From Streptomyces omiyaensis (GTDB taxonomy: Bacteria; Actinomycetota; Actinomycetes; Streptomycetales; Streptomycetaceae), in the NCBI RefSeq assembly GCF_014650895.1, contig NZ_BMVV01000023.1, forward strand, positions 1 through 64,000: 64,000 nt of DNA. The letters are read 5' to 3'. This document shows positions 34,075 to 42,859 of the stretch, one piece after another. The notes under the pieces were generated by a model. The model was not told where the DNA came from and searched no databases. It worked only from the letters and a program-made list of their open reading frames with translations. The stretch's first letter is position 1, and each line of letters begins with the position of its first letter. The translations under genes and the position numbers were made by a program.

Positions 34075-35907
34075 ATGGGAACGTCTGAACAACGCGGCGG
34101 CGGTCCGGGCAGGGGCTCGGTCCGCCTCGCGCTCCGCCACTACGGAGGAGAGCTGGTGCGGCTCCGGCGGGTGGCCGTGCCCGCGCTGCTGCTGCCCGCG
34201 CTCGGAAACATCGGAATCCACTACCTCGCCCCCCTGGTGGTCGCCAAGCTCGTCGGCCGGGTCGCCGACGGCGGCCCCACCACCCTCGCCTCGGTCCTGC
34301 CCTACGCCCTCGTCTTCGCCGCCGTCCTGCTGCTCGGCGAGGCGCTGTGGCGGGTCGGCTTCCACTGCCTCAACCGGCTCGACGCCCGCGGCATCGAGCA
34401 CCTCTACGTCGTCGGCATGGACGAACTCCTCGCCAAGGACGCGGCGTTCTTCCACGACAACTTCGCCGGCTCCCTCACCAAGCGGGTCATCAGCTTCGCC
34501 TCCCGCTTCGAGGACTTCGTCGACACCCTGACCTTCCAGGTCATGGGCAGTCTCGTCCCGCTGCTGTTCGCCTCGGTCGTCCTCTGGCAGTACGACCCGC
34601 TGCTCGTCGTCGGCCTCCTCGTGATGATCGCCCTCACCGGCTCCTGCGTCTTCCCGCTGGTCCGCCGCCGCCAGCGGATCGTCGCCGAGCGCGAGCGGGC
34701 CATCGCCCGCGTGTCGGGGCACGTCGCCGACGTGCTCACCAACATGGACAGCGTCCGCTCCTTCGCCGCCGGCGAGCGCGAGGCGGCCGAACACCGCGCC
34801 CGGGTCGCCGAGTCGCGCCGGATCACCCTGCGCTCCTGGGACTACGGCAACCTCCGCATCGACACCCTCGTCGCGCCGCTCTCCGTCCTCACCAACGTGC
34901 TCGGGCTGCTGCTCGCCCTGATGCTCGGCGCGGGGGAGCGGGGCGTGGAGGCGATCATCGTGGTCTTCACGTACTACGCCAACGCCACCCGGATCATGTT
35001 CGAGTTCAACCAGATCTACCGGCGCCTGGAGAGCTCCATGACGGAGGCCGCCCAGTTCACCGAGCTCCTCCTCGACCCGCCGACCGTCGTGGACCCGCCG
35101 GACCCCGAGCCGCTAGCCGGACCGTCCGGCCACGTCCGCTTCGAGGGGGTGCACTTCGCCCACCGGGGCGCGAAGCCCCTCTTCGAGGGGCTCGACCTGG
35201 ACGTGCCCGGCGGCACCAAGGTCGGTTTCGTCGGACGCTCCGGCGGCGGCAAGACCAGCCTCACCCGGCTGCTGCTGCGGATGACCGACGTCGACGGCGG
35301 ACGGATCCTGATCGGCGGTCAGGACATCAGCCGGATGCGCCAGTCCGACCTGCGCGGCCTCATCGCCTCCGTACCGCAGGATCCGGCGATGTTCCACCGC
35401 ACGCTCCGGGAGAACATCGCCTTCGCCCGGCCCGGGGCCACCGAGGCCGAGATCCGCCGGGCCGCCGAGGCCGCCCACGTCACGGAGTTCGCCGACGCGC
35501 TGCCCGACGGTTTCGACACCCTGGTCGGCGAGCGGGGGGTGAAGCTCTCCGGCGGACAGCGGCAGCGGGTCGCCCTCGCCCGGGCGATCCTGCGCGACGC
35601 GCCGATCCTCCTCCTCGACGAGGCGACCAGCGCGCTCGACTCCGAGAGCGAACTCCTCGTCCAGGACGCGCTGTGGCGGCTGATGGAGGGCAGGACGGCG
35701 CTCGTCGTGGCCCACCGGCTCTCCACCGTCGCCGGCATGGACCGGCTCGTCGTCCTCGACCGGGGGCGGATCGTCGAGCAGGGGGACCACCACGGGCTGC
35801 TCGCCGCGGGAGGCGCCTACGCCAAGCTGTGGCAGCACCAGTCGGGCGGCTTCCTCGACGACGAGCCGGCGGGGCGGACCGGCCCGGAGGCCACCCTGTC
35901 CCGCTGA
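34075..35907 (+). CDS. ABC exporter, fused permease-ATPase
   Basis: Membrane exporter half-transporter of 610 residues. Residues about 25-320 hold six membrane segments with the type IV exporter intracellular loops (DEEL-like FFHDNFAGSLTKRVISFASR). The ATPase domain (about 345-590) has Walker A GRSGGGKTS, Q-loop VPQDP, signature LSGGQRQRVALA, Walker B ILLLDEATSALD and the H-loop VAHRL. The ATG at 34075 follows GGAAGGT. It should work as a homodimer. Substrate unknown; drug, lipid or peptide export are all possible. Confidence 0.93.
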   Translation: MGTSEQRGGGPGRGSVRLALRHYGGELVRLRRVAVPALLLPALGNIGIHYLAPLVVAKLVGRVADGGPTTLASVLPYALVFAAVLLLGEALWRVGFHCLNRLDARGIEHLYVVGMDELLAKDAAFFHDNFAGSLTKRVISFASRFEDFVDTLTFQVMGSLVPLLFASVVLWQYDPLLVVGLLVMIALTGSCVFPLVRRRQRIVAERERAIARVSGHVADVLTNMDSVRSFAAGEREAAEHRARVAESRRITLRSWDYGNLRIDTLVAPLSVLTNVLGLLLALMLGAGERGVEAIIVVFTYYANATRIMFEFNQIYRRLESSMTEAAQFTELLLDPPTVVDPPDPEPLAGPSGHVRFEGVHFAHRGAKPLFEGLDLDVPGGTKVGFVGRSGGGKTSLTRLLLRMTDVDGGRILIGGQDISRMRQSDLRGLIASVPQDPAMFHRTLRENIAFARPGATEAEIRRAAEAAHVTEFADALPDGFDTLVGERGVKLSGGQRQRVALARAILRDAPILLLDEATSALDSESELLVQDALWRLMEGRTALVVAHRLSTVAGMDRLVVLDRGRIVEQGDHHGLLAAGGAYAKLWQHQSGGFLDDEPAGRTGPEATLSR

Positions 35908-36096
35908 CCCGGCGCGCCCGCCCCGACCAGCGGGTTCGCCCCTTCCGCGGCGTACGGGGGCTGCGGGCCGTGGGGGTGCGGACACGGTCCGCGTCTGCCA
36001 GCCTGGTGCCAGCGTGCCCGGCACAACGCCTTGACGGAAACCGTCCGTCCCACCGCCTCCGGGCGGTGGGACGGCGTACGACGGAAGGAGGCGGCC

Positions 36097-36378
36097 ATGC
36101 TCATCGGCCACGCCTTCGAGGAGGGCGTCCTGCACCTGTCGCTCCCGGGCGACCTCGCTCTCACCAGCCGATCCGCCGCCGATCTGGAGGCCCAGGCCCT
36201 GGCCCTCGCCCACCGGCCCCGGCTCGTCCGGGTCCAGCTCTCCACCGCCGACCCCACCCCCGCCTCGCTGAGCGTGCTCTCCCGCGTCCGCCGCTTCTGC
36301 GAGAACGTCCGGATACCCCTGACCGTCGTCGGTCCGGTCGTGAGCACGGCGACACCGGAGGTCATTGATGTGACTTAA
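36097..36378 (+). CDS. small STAS-like protein
   Basis: Protein of 93 residues with a good GGAAGGAGG site. The sequence EEGVLHLSLPGDLALTSRSA, RLVRVQLSTADPTPASLSVL and IPLTVVGPV follows the beta-alpha pattern of STAS anti-sigma-factor antagonists (SpoIIAA-like), but no serine is placed exactly as in the classic phosphorylated site. It lies 88 bases upstream of the MFS-PP2C fusion gene on the same strand, so the phosphatase could act on it. Confidence in the fold is moderate. Confidence 0.6.
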   Translation: MLIGHAFEEGVLHLSLPGDLALTSRSAADLEAQALALAHRPRLVRVQLSTADPTPASLSVLSRVRRFCENVRIPLTVVGPVVSTATPEVIDVT

Positions 36379-36387
36379 GGGCCTTTT

Positions 36388-36401
36388 GCCCCTATAGGGG
36401 C
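36388..36401. promoter_or_regulatory. 14-bp perfect palindrome upstream of the MFS-PP2C gene
   Basis: GCCCCTATAGGGGC lies ten bases after the STAS-like stop and 66 bases before the ATG at 36467. It could be an operator or a short hairpin; the lack of GC-only arms and the AT centre favour an operator. Confidence 0.35.
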
Positions 36402-36466
36402 TTACCTGCTCCTTGTGACCCTGGACGTGGGGAAATCCACGGGGGAACCACGAGGAGGTCCTGTCG

Positions 36467-38731
36467 ATGACCGGCACCACCACGCCGTACGGGGCGGGTG
36501 CCGCACCGGCGCCGGGGAGCGGCACCGCCGTCTCCCCCCGGGTGATCGGGCTGCTCCTGGCCCTGGTCGCCGCACTGTACGTCGTCGCACCCGCCATGAA
36601 CGCGGCCGTCGCGCCCCTCGTCCACACCGACCTGGGCGTCTCGGCGGAGGACAACGCCGTCGCCCAGGTCGCCGGCGTCTGCCTCGCCATCGGCGTCCTC
36701 GCGGCGACCGGGCGGGCCGGCGACCTCAAGGGCCGGCGGGCCACGCTCACCGCCTCGCTCGCCGCGCTCGGCCTGGGCTCCCTCGCCCTCACCCTCTCCT
36801 TCGGCCCCGCCACCTACGTCCTCGGCCGGATCCTCGTCTCCGCGGCCCTCGCCGCCGTCTTCGTCTCCTGCCTCGCCTTCATGACGACCGTCTCCATGCC
36901 CGGCCGGATCCGCCGGATCATGGGCGGCTGGCTCGCCGCCATGTCCGTGGGATTCGTCCTCGCGGTCAACCTCGCCCCTCACGCGGCCGCCCTCACCGGC
37001 TGGCGCGTCACCGCCGCCCTCATGGCCGCCGCGGCCGGCGCCGCGCTGCTCTCCGTCCGGCGCCTCCTCCCGGAGACGACGCCGGTCGCCGCGGAGCCGC
37101 TGCCCGACCGCCCGCGCACGGTCGGCCAGGTGCTGTGCGCCGTCACGCTGGCCGCGGCCCTCCAGCTCGCCCCGCTCTGGGGCTGGCAGGACCTCCGCGT
37201 CGGCGCCCTGCTCACCGCCGCCGTGCTCAGCTGCGCCGCCGCCCGGGCCCGCGCCCTGCGGCGCACCCCGCGCAGCCGCCCGAAGCCGGTCCCGCCCACC
37301 GTGTGGACCGGTGCGCTGGTCGCGGGTCTCGTCCTCGGCTTCACCCAGGTCGTCCTCACGATGACCGTGCCGCCGCTCGTCTCCGCCGTCGGCCTCTCCA
37401 CCGGCACCGCGGCCCTGATGCTGTCCGCCTTCGGCGTCGGCGGCGCGGCGGCCTGCCTGCTGATCCGGTACCGCCCCGTCTCCCCGCTGGCCGGGGCCTC
37501 CCTCGGGCTGCCGCTGGCCGCGCTGGGCCTCGCCCTGCTGCACGCCCTGGTGGACCACGCCGGACACGCGCTGGCCGGCGGCTTCGCCGTCGTCGCCCTC
37601 GTCGGCTTCGGCACGATGCTGGCCACCGCCCCGCAGATGGCCCGCTACCTCGCCGCCGTGCCCCGTCCGCACCTCGGGGCGCACGCCGCCCTCCTGCCGT
37701 CCGCGATCCTCGTCGGCACCGCCGCCGCGCAGGCCCTGCCCTACACCTCCGCCCTGGGCCCCGTGCCGCTGCCCGCCGAGGCCCGCGAGCTGCTGTGGAT
37801 CGGCACCGTCGTCGTCGCGGTCGCCGCGCTCGCCCTCGGCCGGCCCGTCGTCGCCGTCGCCGTCGCCGGCGCCTCCGTCCTCCAGTACGTGATGGTCGAC
37901 GCCGAGACCAGCCAGCCCATGAGCGTGATCGTCGCCCTCGCCGTCGGCGCCGCCGCCGGCGCGGTCGCCTGGTCGCGCCGCGAGCAGACCGAGCGGCTCT
38001 CCCGGACCCGGGAGACCGCCGCCGCCCTCCAGTGCGCCGTGCTCCACCCCATCCCCGACCGCCTGGGCGGCCTCCGTCTCGCCGGCCTGTACCGCCCGGC
38101 GACCGCGGGCACCGGGATCGGCGGCGACTTCCTGGAGGCCCTCGACACCCCCTACGGCACCCGCATCCTCATCGGCGACGTGCGGGGCAAGGGCCTCCAG
38201 GCCGTCCAGACCGTCACCGACCTCCTGGGCTGCTTCCGCAGCCAGGCCCACGAGACCGCGGAGCTGGGCGAGCTCGCGGCCTGCCTGGACCGGCAGGTGA
38301 GGCGGGTCGCCGCCGCCCGCGGCGACGGGGAGCTCTTCGCCACCGCCCTCCTCCTCCAGCACGCGGGCGCCTCGCAGGAGCTGAGGGCGGTGAACTGCGG
38401 CCACCTCGCCCCGCTGGAGGTCGGCCCGGAGCGGGCCCGCGAGCTGCACGTGCCCGCCGAGCTGCCGCTCGGCTTCGGGGCGCTCGACGCGGCCGGAGCC
38501 GTACGGCCCCACCGGCTCGCCCTCGCCCCGGACGCCACCCTGCTCACCCACACCGACGGCCTCAGCGAGGCCCGGAACTCCACCGGCGAGTTCTACCCGC
38601 TGGCCGAGCGGCTGGCCGTGGCGGACCGGCGCACCCCCGACGCGCTCGTGCGCCACCTCGCCGACGACGTCGGCGACTGGACCCACCACCTCGCCGACGA
38701 CATCGCCGTCATCGCCCTCGGCCCCCGCTGA
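36467..38731 (+). CDS. MFS transporter fused to a SpoIIE-type PP2C phosphatase
   Basis: Protein of 754 residues, ATG at 36467 after GAGGAGG. Residues about 20-440 have about twelve membrane segments with an MFS motif A (GRAGDLKGRR). Two or three more segments follow (to about 505). The C-terminal cytoplasmic domain (about 520-754) is a PP2C/SpoIIE phosphatase: GIGGDFLEA, ILIGDVRGKGLQA, VNCGHLAPL, LTHTDGLSEARN and DDIAVIAL, including the metal-binding Asp residues. The phosphatase looks intact and should dephosphorylate a serine, perhaps on an anti-sigma antagonist. The STAS-like gene just upstream is the obvious partner. Transport substrate unknown; the MFS part could act as a sensor. Confidence 0.88.
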   Translation: MTGTTTPYGAGAAPAPGSGTAVSPRVIGLLLALVAALYVVAPAMNAAVAPLVHTDLGVSAEDNAVAQVAGVCLAIGVLAATGRAGDLKGRRATLTASLAALGLGSLALTLSFGPATYVLGRILVSAALAAVFVSCLAFMTTVSMPGRIRRIMGGWLAAMSVGFVLAVNLAPHAAALTGWRVTAALMAAAAGAALLSVRRLLPETTPVAAEPLPDRPRTVGQVLCAVTLAAALQLAPLWGWQDLRVGALLTAAVLSCAAARARALRRTPRSRPKPVPPTVWTGALVAGLVLGFTQVVLTMTVPPLVSAVGLSTGTAALMLSAFGVGGAAACLLIRYRPVSPLAGASLGLPLAALGLALLHALVDHAGHALAGGFAVVALVGFGTMLATAPQMARYLAAVPRPHLGAHAALLPSAILVGTAAAQALPYTSALGPVPLPAEARELLWIGTVVVAVAALALGRPVVAVAVAGASVLQYVMVDAETSQPMSVIVALAVGAAAGAVAWSRREQTERLSRTRETAAALQCAVLHPIPDRLGGLRLAGLYRPATAGTGIGGDFLEALDTPYGTRILIGDVRGKGLQAVQTVTDLLGCFRSQAHETAELGELAACLDRQVRRVAAARGDGELFATALLLQHAGASQELRAVNCGHLAPLEVGPERARELHVPAELPLGFGALDAAGAVRPHRLALAPDATLLTHTDGLSEARNSTGEFYPLAERLAVADRRTPDALVRHLADDVGDWTHHLADDIAVIALGPR

Positions 38732-38774
38732 CCGGCGGCGCCCGGGATGCGGGCCGCCGGGCCCTGCCGTTGAC

Positions 38775-38800
38775 TGGTCCGGACGATCACGTCCGAACCA
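38775..38800. promoter_or_regulatory. imperfect inverted repeat upstream of lipoprotein gene
   Basis: TGGTCCGGAC (38775-38784) and GTCCGAACCA (38791-38800), 9 of 10 bases complementary with a 6-base spacer, end 13 bases before the ATG at 38814. An operator is possible. Confidence 0.3.
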
Positions 38801-38813
38801 GGGAGACCACGAC

Positions 38814-39302
38814 ATGACCGGACGCTGGGTACGCGGCGCCGCCGGCGGCCTGCTCGCGGGAGCCGTCCTGATGGGCACGGCGGGCTGTTCCGACGACGGC
38901 GACAACCCCGTCTCGGGGGGCGTCAGCGAGGCCGCCTCGGCGGTCGCCTCCGCCGCCGAGGGCGTCGCGGACGCGGCCTCCCAGGCCGCCGAGAAGGCCG
39001 AGCAGCAGATGGCCGAGGTCAAGGACGGCGTCGACGCCAAGGACGAGGTGGAGCTCGGCGACACCGCCACCGACGCCGACGGGCGCACCACCGTCCCGGT
39101 CACCGTCGACAACACCGACGACAAGACCCGGTCCTTCGCCGTGCAGGTCGAGTTCAAGGACGGCGACGGGAAGCTGGTCGACACGGTCGTCGTCACCGTC
39201 TCGGACGTCCCCGCGAACGGGTCCGGCGACGGCACCGCCCGCAGCACCCACAAGCTCTCCGGCTCCGTGACCGCCTCGGTCGCCACCGCCCTGCGCTACT
39301 GA
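38814..39302 (+). CDS. lipoprotein of unknown function
   Basis: Protein of 162 residues, ATG at 38814 after a GGGAG. Residues 1-25 form a lipoprotein signal with lipobox LMGTAGC. Next comes an Ala-rich helix (ASAVASAAEGVADAASQAAE) and a beta-rich domain, VELGDTATDADGRTTVPVTV with RSFAVQVEFKDGDGKLVDTV, resembling FxLYD-type domains. It is tethered to the outside of the membrane. No partner identified. A strong hairpin follows the gene. Confidence 0.85.
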   Translation: MTGRWVRGAAGGLLAGAVLMGTAGCSDDGDNPVSGGVSEAASAVASAAEGVADAASQAAEKAEQQMAEVKDGVDAKDEVELGDTATDADGRTTVPVTVDNTDDKTRSFAVQVEFKDGDGKLVDTVVVTVSDVPANGSGDGTARSTHKLSGSVTASVATALRY

Positions 39303-39315
39303 CCCCCTCGGTGCT

Positions 39316-39354
39316 CCGGGCCCCTTCCCGCCCGACCGGCGGGAGGGGGCCCGG
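39316..39354. terminator. hairpin terminator
   Basis: 17-bp stem with one G-U pair (39316-39332 and 39338-39354), 5-base loop, followed by AAAACC. It lies between the lipoprotein stop (39302) and the next start (39398). Confidence 0.85.
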
Positions 39355-39397
39355 AAAACCGGTACCGTCCGGGCCGTCCGGCGCACAGACTCCTGGC

Positions 39398-40015
39398 ATG
39401 ACCGACATGGACGCCTTCCGGGCCGAGGTCGCCGCCTGGGCGGCCGGCGGACCCGGCGACACCGCGCGGGAGCTCGCCGCGCGCCTGCACCCGCGCACCG
39501 CCGTGCTGCTCGAAGGGCGCAGCGACGTGGCGGCCGTGGAGGCGCTGGCCGGCCGCGCCGGGCGGGACCTCGCCGCCGAGGGCGTCTGCGTGCTCTCCAT
39601 GGACGGCGCGACCAACGCCGCCCGGTACGCCCGCCTCCTCGGCCCGTCCGGTCTGGGCCTGCGCCTCACCGGCCTCTGCGACGACGCCGAGCGCGTCCAC
39701 TACGCGCGCGGCCTGGCCGCGGCGGGGGCCGACCCGGACGCCTTCTTCGTCTGCGTCGCCGACCTGGAGGACGAGCTGATCCGCGCCCTCGGGATCGACC
39801 GGGTGGGGGAGCTGGTCGAGGCCGAGGGCGAGGGGCGCGCCCTGCGCACCTTCCTGAACCAGCCCGCCCAGCGCGACCGCGGCCCGCTGCCGCGGCTGCG
39901 CCGCTTCCTCGGCACGACCTCGGGGCGGAAGATCCGCTACGGCCGGGTCCTCGCCGAGGGCCTGGACCCCGCCCGCGTACCGGCTCCGCTCGCCGGCCTG
40001 CTCGCCTTCCTCTGA
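39398..40015 (+). CDS. TOPRIM-domain protein
   Basis: Protein of 205 residues with a TOPRIM fold. The acidic first strand is RTAVLLEGRSDVAAVEALAG (Glu at the end of strand 1) and the second acidic region is LTGLCDDAERVHYARGLAAA. This matches the C-terminal TOPRIM half of OLD-family nucleases and primase-like proteins, here alone without an ATPase. The C-terminal FLGTTSGRKIRYGRVLAEGL is conserved-looking. It might bind or cut nucleic acid, or be a small adaptor. Start ATG at 39398 is weakly supported. Confidence 0.8.
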   Translation: MTDMDAFRAEVAAWAAGGPGDTARELAARLHPRTAVLLEGRSDVAAVEALAGRAGRDLAAEGVCVLSMDGATNAARYARLLGPSGLGLRLTGLCDDAERVHYARGLAAAGADPDAFFVCVADLEDELIRALGIDRVGELVEAEGEGRALRTFLNQPAQRDRGPLPRLRRFLGTTSGRKIRYGRVLAEGLDPARVPAPLAGLLAFL

Positions 40016-40374
40016 GCGGGAGCGGGAGGAGAAGGCGGCACGCGGCCGGCTCCCGGGGCGGTACCGGTCCCGCTCACGGGGTGGCGACCGGGAAGTCCCG
40101 CCGGGGCGTGCCGAGCACGCAGGGCGGCCGGTCCGGCGGCCCCGGTCCCCGGTCGCGGTGGTCCCGGCGGTGCCCCGGCCGGCGAGGAGCCGCAGCGGCG
40201 GGCTCCGGCCGCCGTCGCGCTCGCCGGCCCGTGGTGACGGGGCGTCGGGGCGGCGGGACGCCGTTCCGGTCGACCCCGTCCGGACACGCCGACGGGGGAC
40301 GCGTCGGGGCCCCGACTTCGGGGTAAACAGAGATCGAACGCCTCCTCTCCCGAACGGACTTGTGCGCGTTGAGC
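40016..40374. other. 359-base intergenic region, nothing recognised
   Basis: No coding frame that I can support. It probably contains the promoter of the cysteine-rich protein starting at 40375. Confidence 0.5.
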
Positions 40375-40959
40375 ATGCCACTCGGATCCCGTGTGCCAGG
40401 CAGGACCTGGACGATTCGCCTCACCGGCCACCACGACCACTCGGCGCGGGTCAGCTGCACCACCGCGGGCTGCCGCATGCCGGACCGCTCCAAGGACGTG
40501 CGCGCCCTGCGCGCCTTCGCCGCCGAGCACGTGCGGGCGCACGCCCGCCTGGCGACCCCGCGGCCCCACGCCTCGTGCGCCTGCGGGGGAGCCGGCTGCC
40601 GCCACCACCAGGCCCGCGCGCTCTGCTCGGGCCGGACCCTCCTCGTCCTCATCCACAACCCCGCCGTCGGCGAGGTCTGGACGCTCGCCGAGATCTGCGA
40701 GGCCTGCGCCCCGCTGATCACCCACGCCCGCGTCGTGGCCCGCGCCCCGAGCCCCGCCGAGACCCGCGGACCGGAGCGGGTGCCCGAGCCGCGGACCGCG
40801 GCCCGGACCGCCCCCGCCGCTCCGGGCCCCGGAGTGCCGGTGCTGTTCTCCTCGCCGGAGGCCGCCGGCGGCGCCACCGACTCCGCCGGTCCCCGCCAGG
40901 CGCGCCGCCCGCGCCGGGGCGGGCGGGGCAACCGCGCGGGCGGCGGCGGGAGGTACTGA
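40375..40959 (+). CDS. cysteine-rich protein with possible zinc sites (194 aa)
   Basis: ATG at 40375. The N-terminal part has three short Cys/His elements: CTTAGCRMP, ASCACGGAGCRHHQARALC and EICEACAPLI, which could make one or two zinc sites. Between them is charged sequence. The C-terminal 60 residues are Gly/Pro/Arg-rich and probably disordered and nucleic-acid-like in charge. I do not recognise the family. It is convergent with the nitric oxide synthase gene (51 bases between stops), so there is no shared operon. Confidence 0.7.
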   Translation: MPLGSRVPGRTWTIRLTGHHDHSARVSCTTAGCRMPDRSKDVRALRAFAAEHVRAHARLATPRPHASCACGGAGCRHHQARALCSGRTLLVLIHNPAVGEVWTLAEICEACAPLITHARVVARAPSPAETRGPERVPEPRTAARTAPAAPGPGVPVLFSSPEAAGGATDSAGPRQARRPRRGGRGNRAGGGGRY

Positions 40960-41009
40960 CGACCCGGCGGGGAGCGGGCCCCTCCCCGTCCGGTCCGACC
41001 GGTCCCGTC

Positions 41010-42209
41010 CTACGCCTGCCGGGGGACGAACGCCGGGCGGAGGTCCGGGTCGACCGGATCGTAGTAGCGGTGGAAGACCGGGGTGGCCGCGCCCGAGAGC
41101 GGAGGGACGATCCAGCTCCAGTCGGCCGGAGTCGGCCGGCCGTGCCGCCGCTCCCGCGCGATGTGCTTCAGGAAGCGCTCCGACTCGGTGTGGTGGTCGG
41201 CCATCGTCACGCCGTCCTCCTGGAAGGAGTGCAGCACCGCCACGTTCAGCTCCACCAGGGCCCGGTCCCGCCACAGCGTCCGCTCCGAGGACCGGTCCAG
41301 GCCCAGCCTCTCCGCCACCAGCGGCAGCAGGTCGTACCGGTCCGCGTCGGCGAGGTTCCGGGCGCCGATCTCCGTCCCCATGTACCAGCCGTTGAACGGC
41401 GCCGCCGGATACCGCACCCCGCCGATCTCCAGCACCATGTCGCTGATCGCCGGCACCGCGTACCAGCGCAGCCCGAGTCCGGCGAACCAGGCGTGCTCGG
41501 GATGGCGCAGCGGCACCTCCCGCACGGCGCCGTCGGGCAGTTCGTACCACTCCGGGCGGGCGTCCGGCCGCTCCCGCACCATCAGCGGCAGCACCTGGAA
41601 CGGCTCCTCCTCCCGCTTCCAGCCCAGCTCGCGCGCGAGCGCCGTGGTCGCCGCCGCGCGCGGATCTCCCACCCAGCGCCCCGCGTCGGTGCGGTGGCCC
41701 GCGTAGCGCACCAGCTGGTCGTTGACGATCCGGGGCGCCGGACGGCCGGGCCGGTCGGGGGCGAAGACGGTGAGGACCGGGCGGATCCGCCCGTCGTTGC
41801 CCGCCGCCCGCAGGTGCTCGGCGCAGGCGGCCGCGATCCCGTCGGCGGACGACACCCCGCGCAGGTCCCGCACGACGAGGCTGCTCCAGTAGAGGCGCCC
41901 GATGCACCGCGCCGCGTTGCGCCAGGCGACCTTCGCGCCGAAGGCCAGCTCCTCGGGCGTGTGCTCGTAGGTCCCGGTACGGGCGATCTCGGCCCGCACC
42001 CGGCGGACCCGGGCGTCCGCGTCCCCGGAGCCCGGGGTCTCCTCGTGGAACTGCCGGACGAACTCCTCCGCCTGCCGCCGGTCCACCCGCTCCGGCTCGC
42101 GCCCGGCGGCCGGAGCCGAGGCGGGGGCGGGGACGGCGGAAGCGGCCGCGTAGGGGCATGCGGCGCCGGCGGGGGCGGACGCGCGGCGACGGATCAGACT
42201 GAAGACCAA
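41010..42209 (-). CDS. nos: bacterial nitric oxide synthase (oxygenase domain)
   Basis: Haem enzyme oxidising L-arginine to NO and citrulline, needing reductase partners because bacterial forms have no reductase domain. The 399-residue protein has the haem-ligand Cys102 in AWRNAARCIGR, substrate Glu in NGWYMGTEIG, DLLPLVAERLGLD and HHTESERFLKHIARERRH-like motifs. The first ~40 residues are Ala/Pro-rich and not conserved. Translation appears to begin at a TTG at 42209, as GGGAGGAAACACC precedes it. In streptomycetes the enzyme serves development, stress protection or nitration; no nitrating P450 is adjacent. Confidence 0.95.
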   Translation of the reverse strand: MVFSLIRRRASAPAGAACPYAAASAVPAPASAPAAGREPERVDRRQAEEFVRQFHEETPGSGDADARVRRVRAEIARTGTYEHTPEELAFGAKVAWRNAARCIGRLYWSSLVVRDLRGVSSADGIAAACAEHLRAAGNDGRIRPVLTVFAPDRPGRPAPRIVNDQLVRYAGHRTDAGRWVGDPRAAATTALARELGWKREEEPFQVLPLMVRERPDARPEWYELPDGAVREVPLRHPEHAWFAGLGLRWYAVPAISDMVLEIGGVRYPAAPFNGWYMGTEIGARNLADADRYDLLPLVAERLGLDRSSERTLWRDRALVELNVAVLHSFQEDGVTMADHHTESERFLKHIARERRHGRPTPADWSWIVPPLSGAATPVFHRYYDPVDPDLRPAFVPRQA

Positions 42210-42365
42210 GGTGTTTCCTCCCTGACCCCATGACTACCGTACGGAATCGCCCGAGTGTGGAGAGTGCTCGAACTTCACCGGGAAGGACGGTCCGTCCTGA
42301 TATGGTGCCCCGCCCCGCCCCGGTCTTTCCGCCGCCGCCCCGTCCCGCGCTCCCGGCAGCCCGTC

Positions 42366-42761
42366 CTACAGCTCGGTCAGCACGTCCCCGCGCACCCGCT
42401 CCAGGACCAGCCCGCCGTCGAGCCGGACCCGGGCCGTGACGACCGGCCGCCGGTCCCGGTACGCCCGCCACGCCGGTTCCAGGCCGCGCACCTCCTCCTC
42501 CAGCCGCTCCCGGCTCGCCGGCGGCATCTGGGCGCCGAACGACTCCAGGAGCGAGACGAGGCGCTCGTACTCCGCCGCCTCCGGGTCCGGCAGGCCGTCC
42601 GGCTCGTCGACCCGCTCGACGACCCCCTCCGCACCCTCCCCGAGCAGCAGCGCCCCGGCGACCTCCGCCGCCTCCCCGACCGGGTCGCCGGCCACCGTGA
42701 CCGTCCCGGCCACCCTCAGATCGACCGCAAGGCGTACCCGCCGGCCCCGTGTGAGCGTCAT
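42366..42761 (-). CDS. small uncharacterised protein (131 aa)
   Basis: Not recognised. ATG at 42761. Acidic, with a hydrophilic centre: MTLTRGRRVRLAVDLRVAG, EEAAEYERLVSLLESFG-like (EAAEYERLVSLLESFGAQMP) and VRLDGGLVLERVRGDVLTEL. No membrane segment, signal or motif. It lies 98 bases before a divergent gene. Confidence 0.6.
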   Translation of the reverse strand: MTLTRGRRVRLAVDLRVAGTVTVAGDPVGEAAEVAGALLLGEGAEGVVERVDEPDGLPDPEAAEYERLVSLLESFGAQMPPASRERLEEEVRGLEPAWRAYRDRRPVVTARVRLDGGLVLERVRGDVLTEL

Positions 42762-42859
42762 CCGGCCTTCTTAGCACGCCGAAGATCGTCCCGGGCCGGG
42801 GCCCCGGCCCGCCGCGTCCCGGAGAGTGACGCCCCACCGGGCCCGCTCGTTGTCGATGC

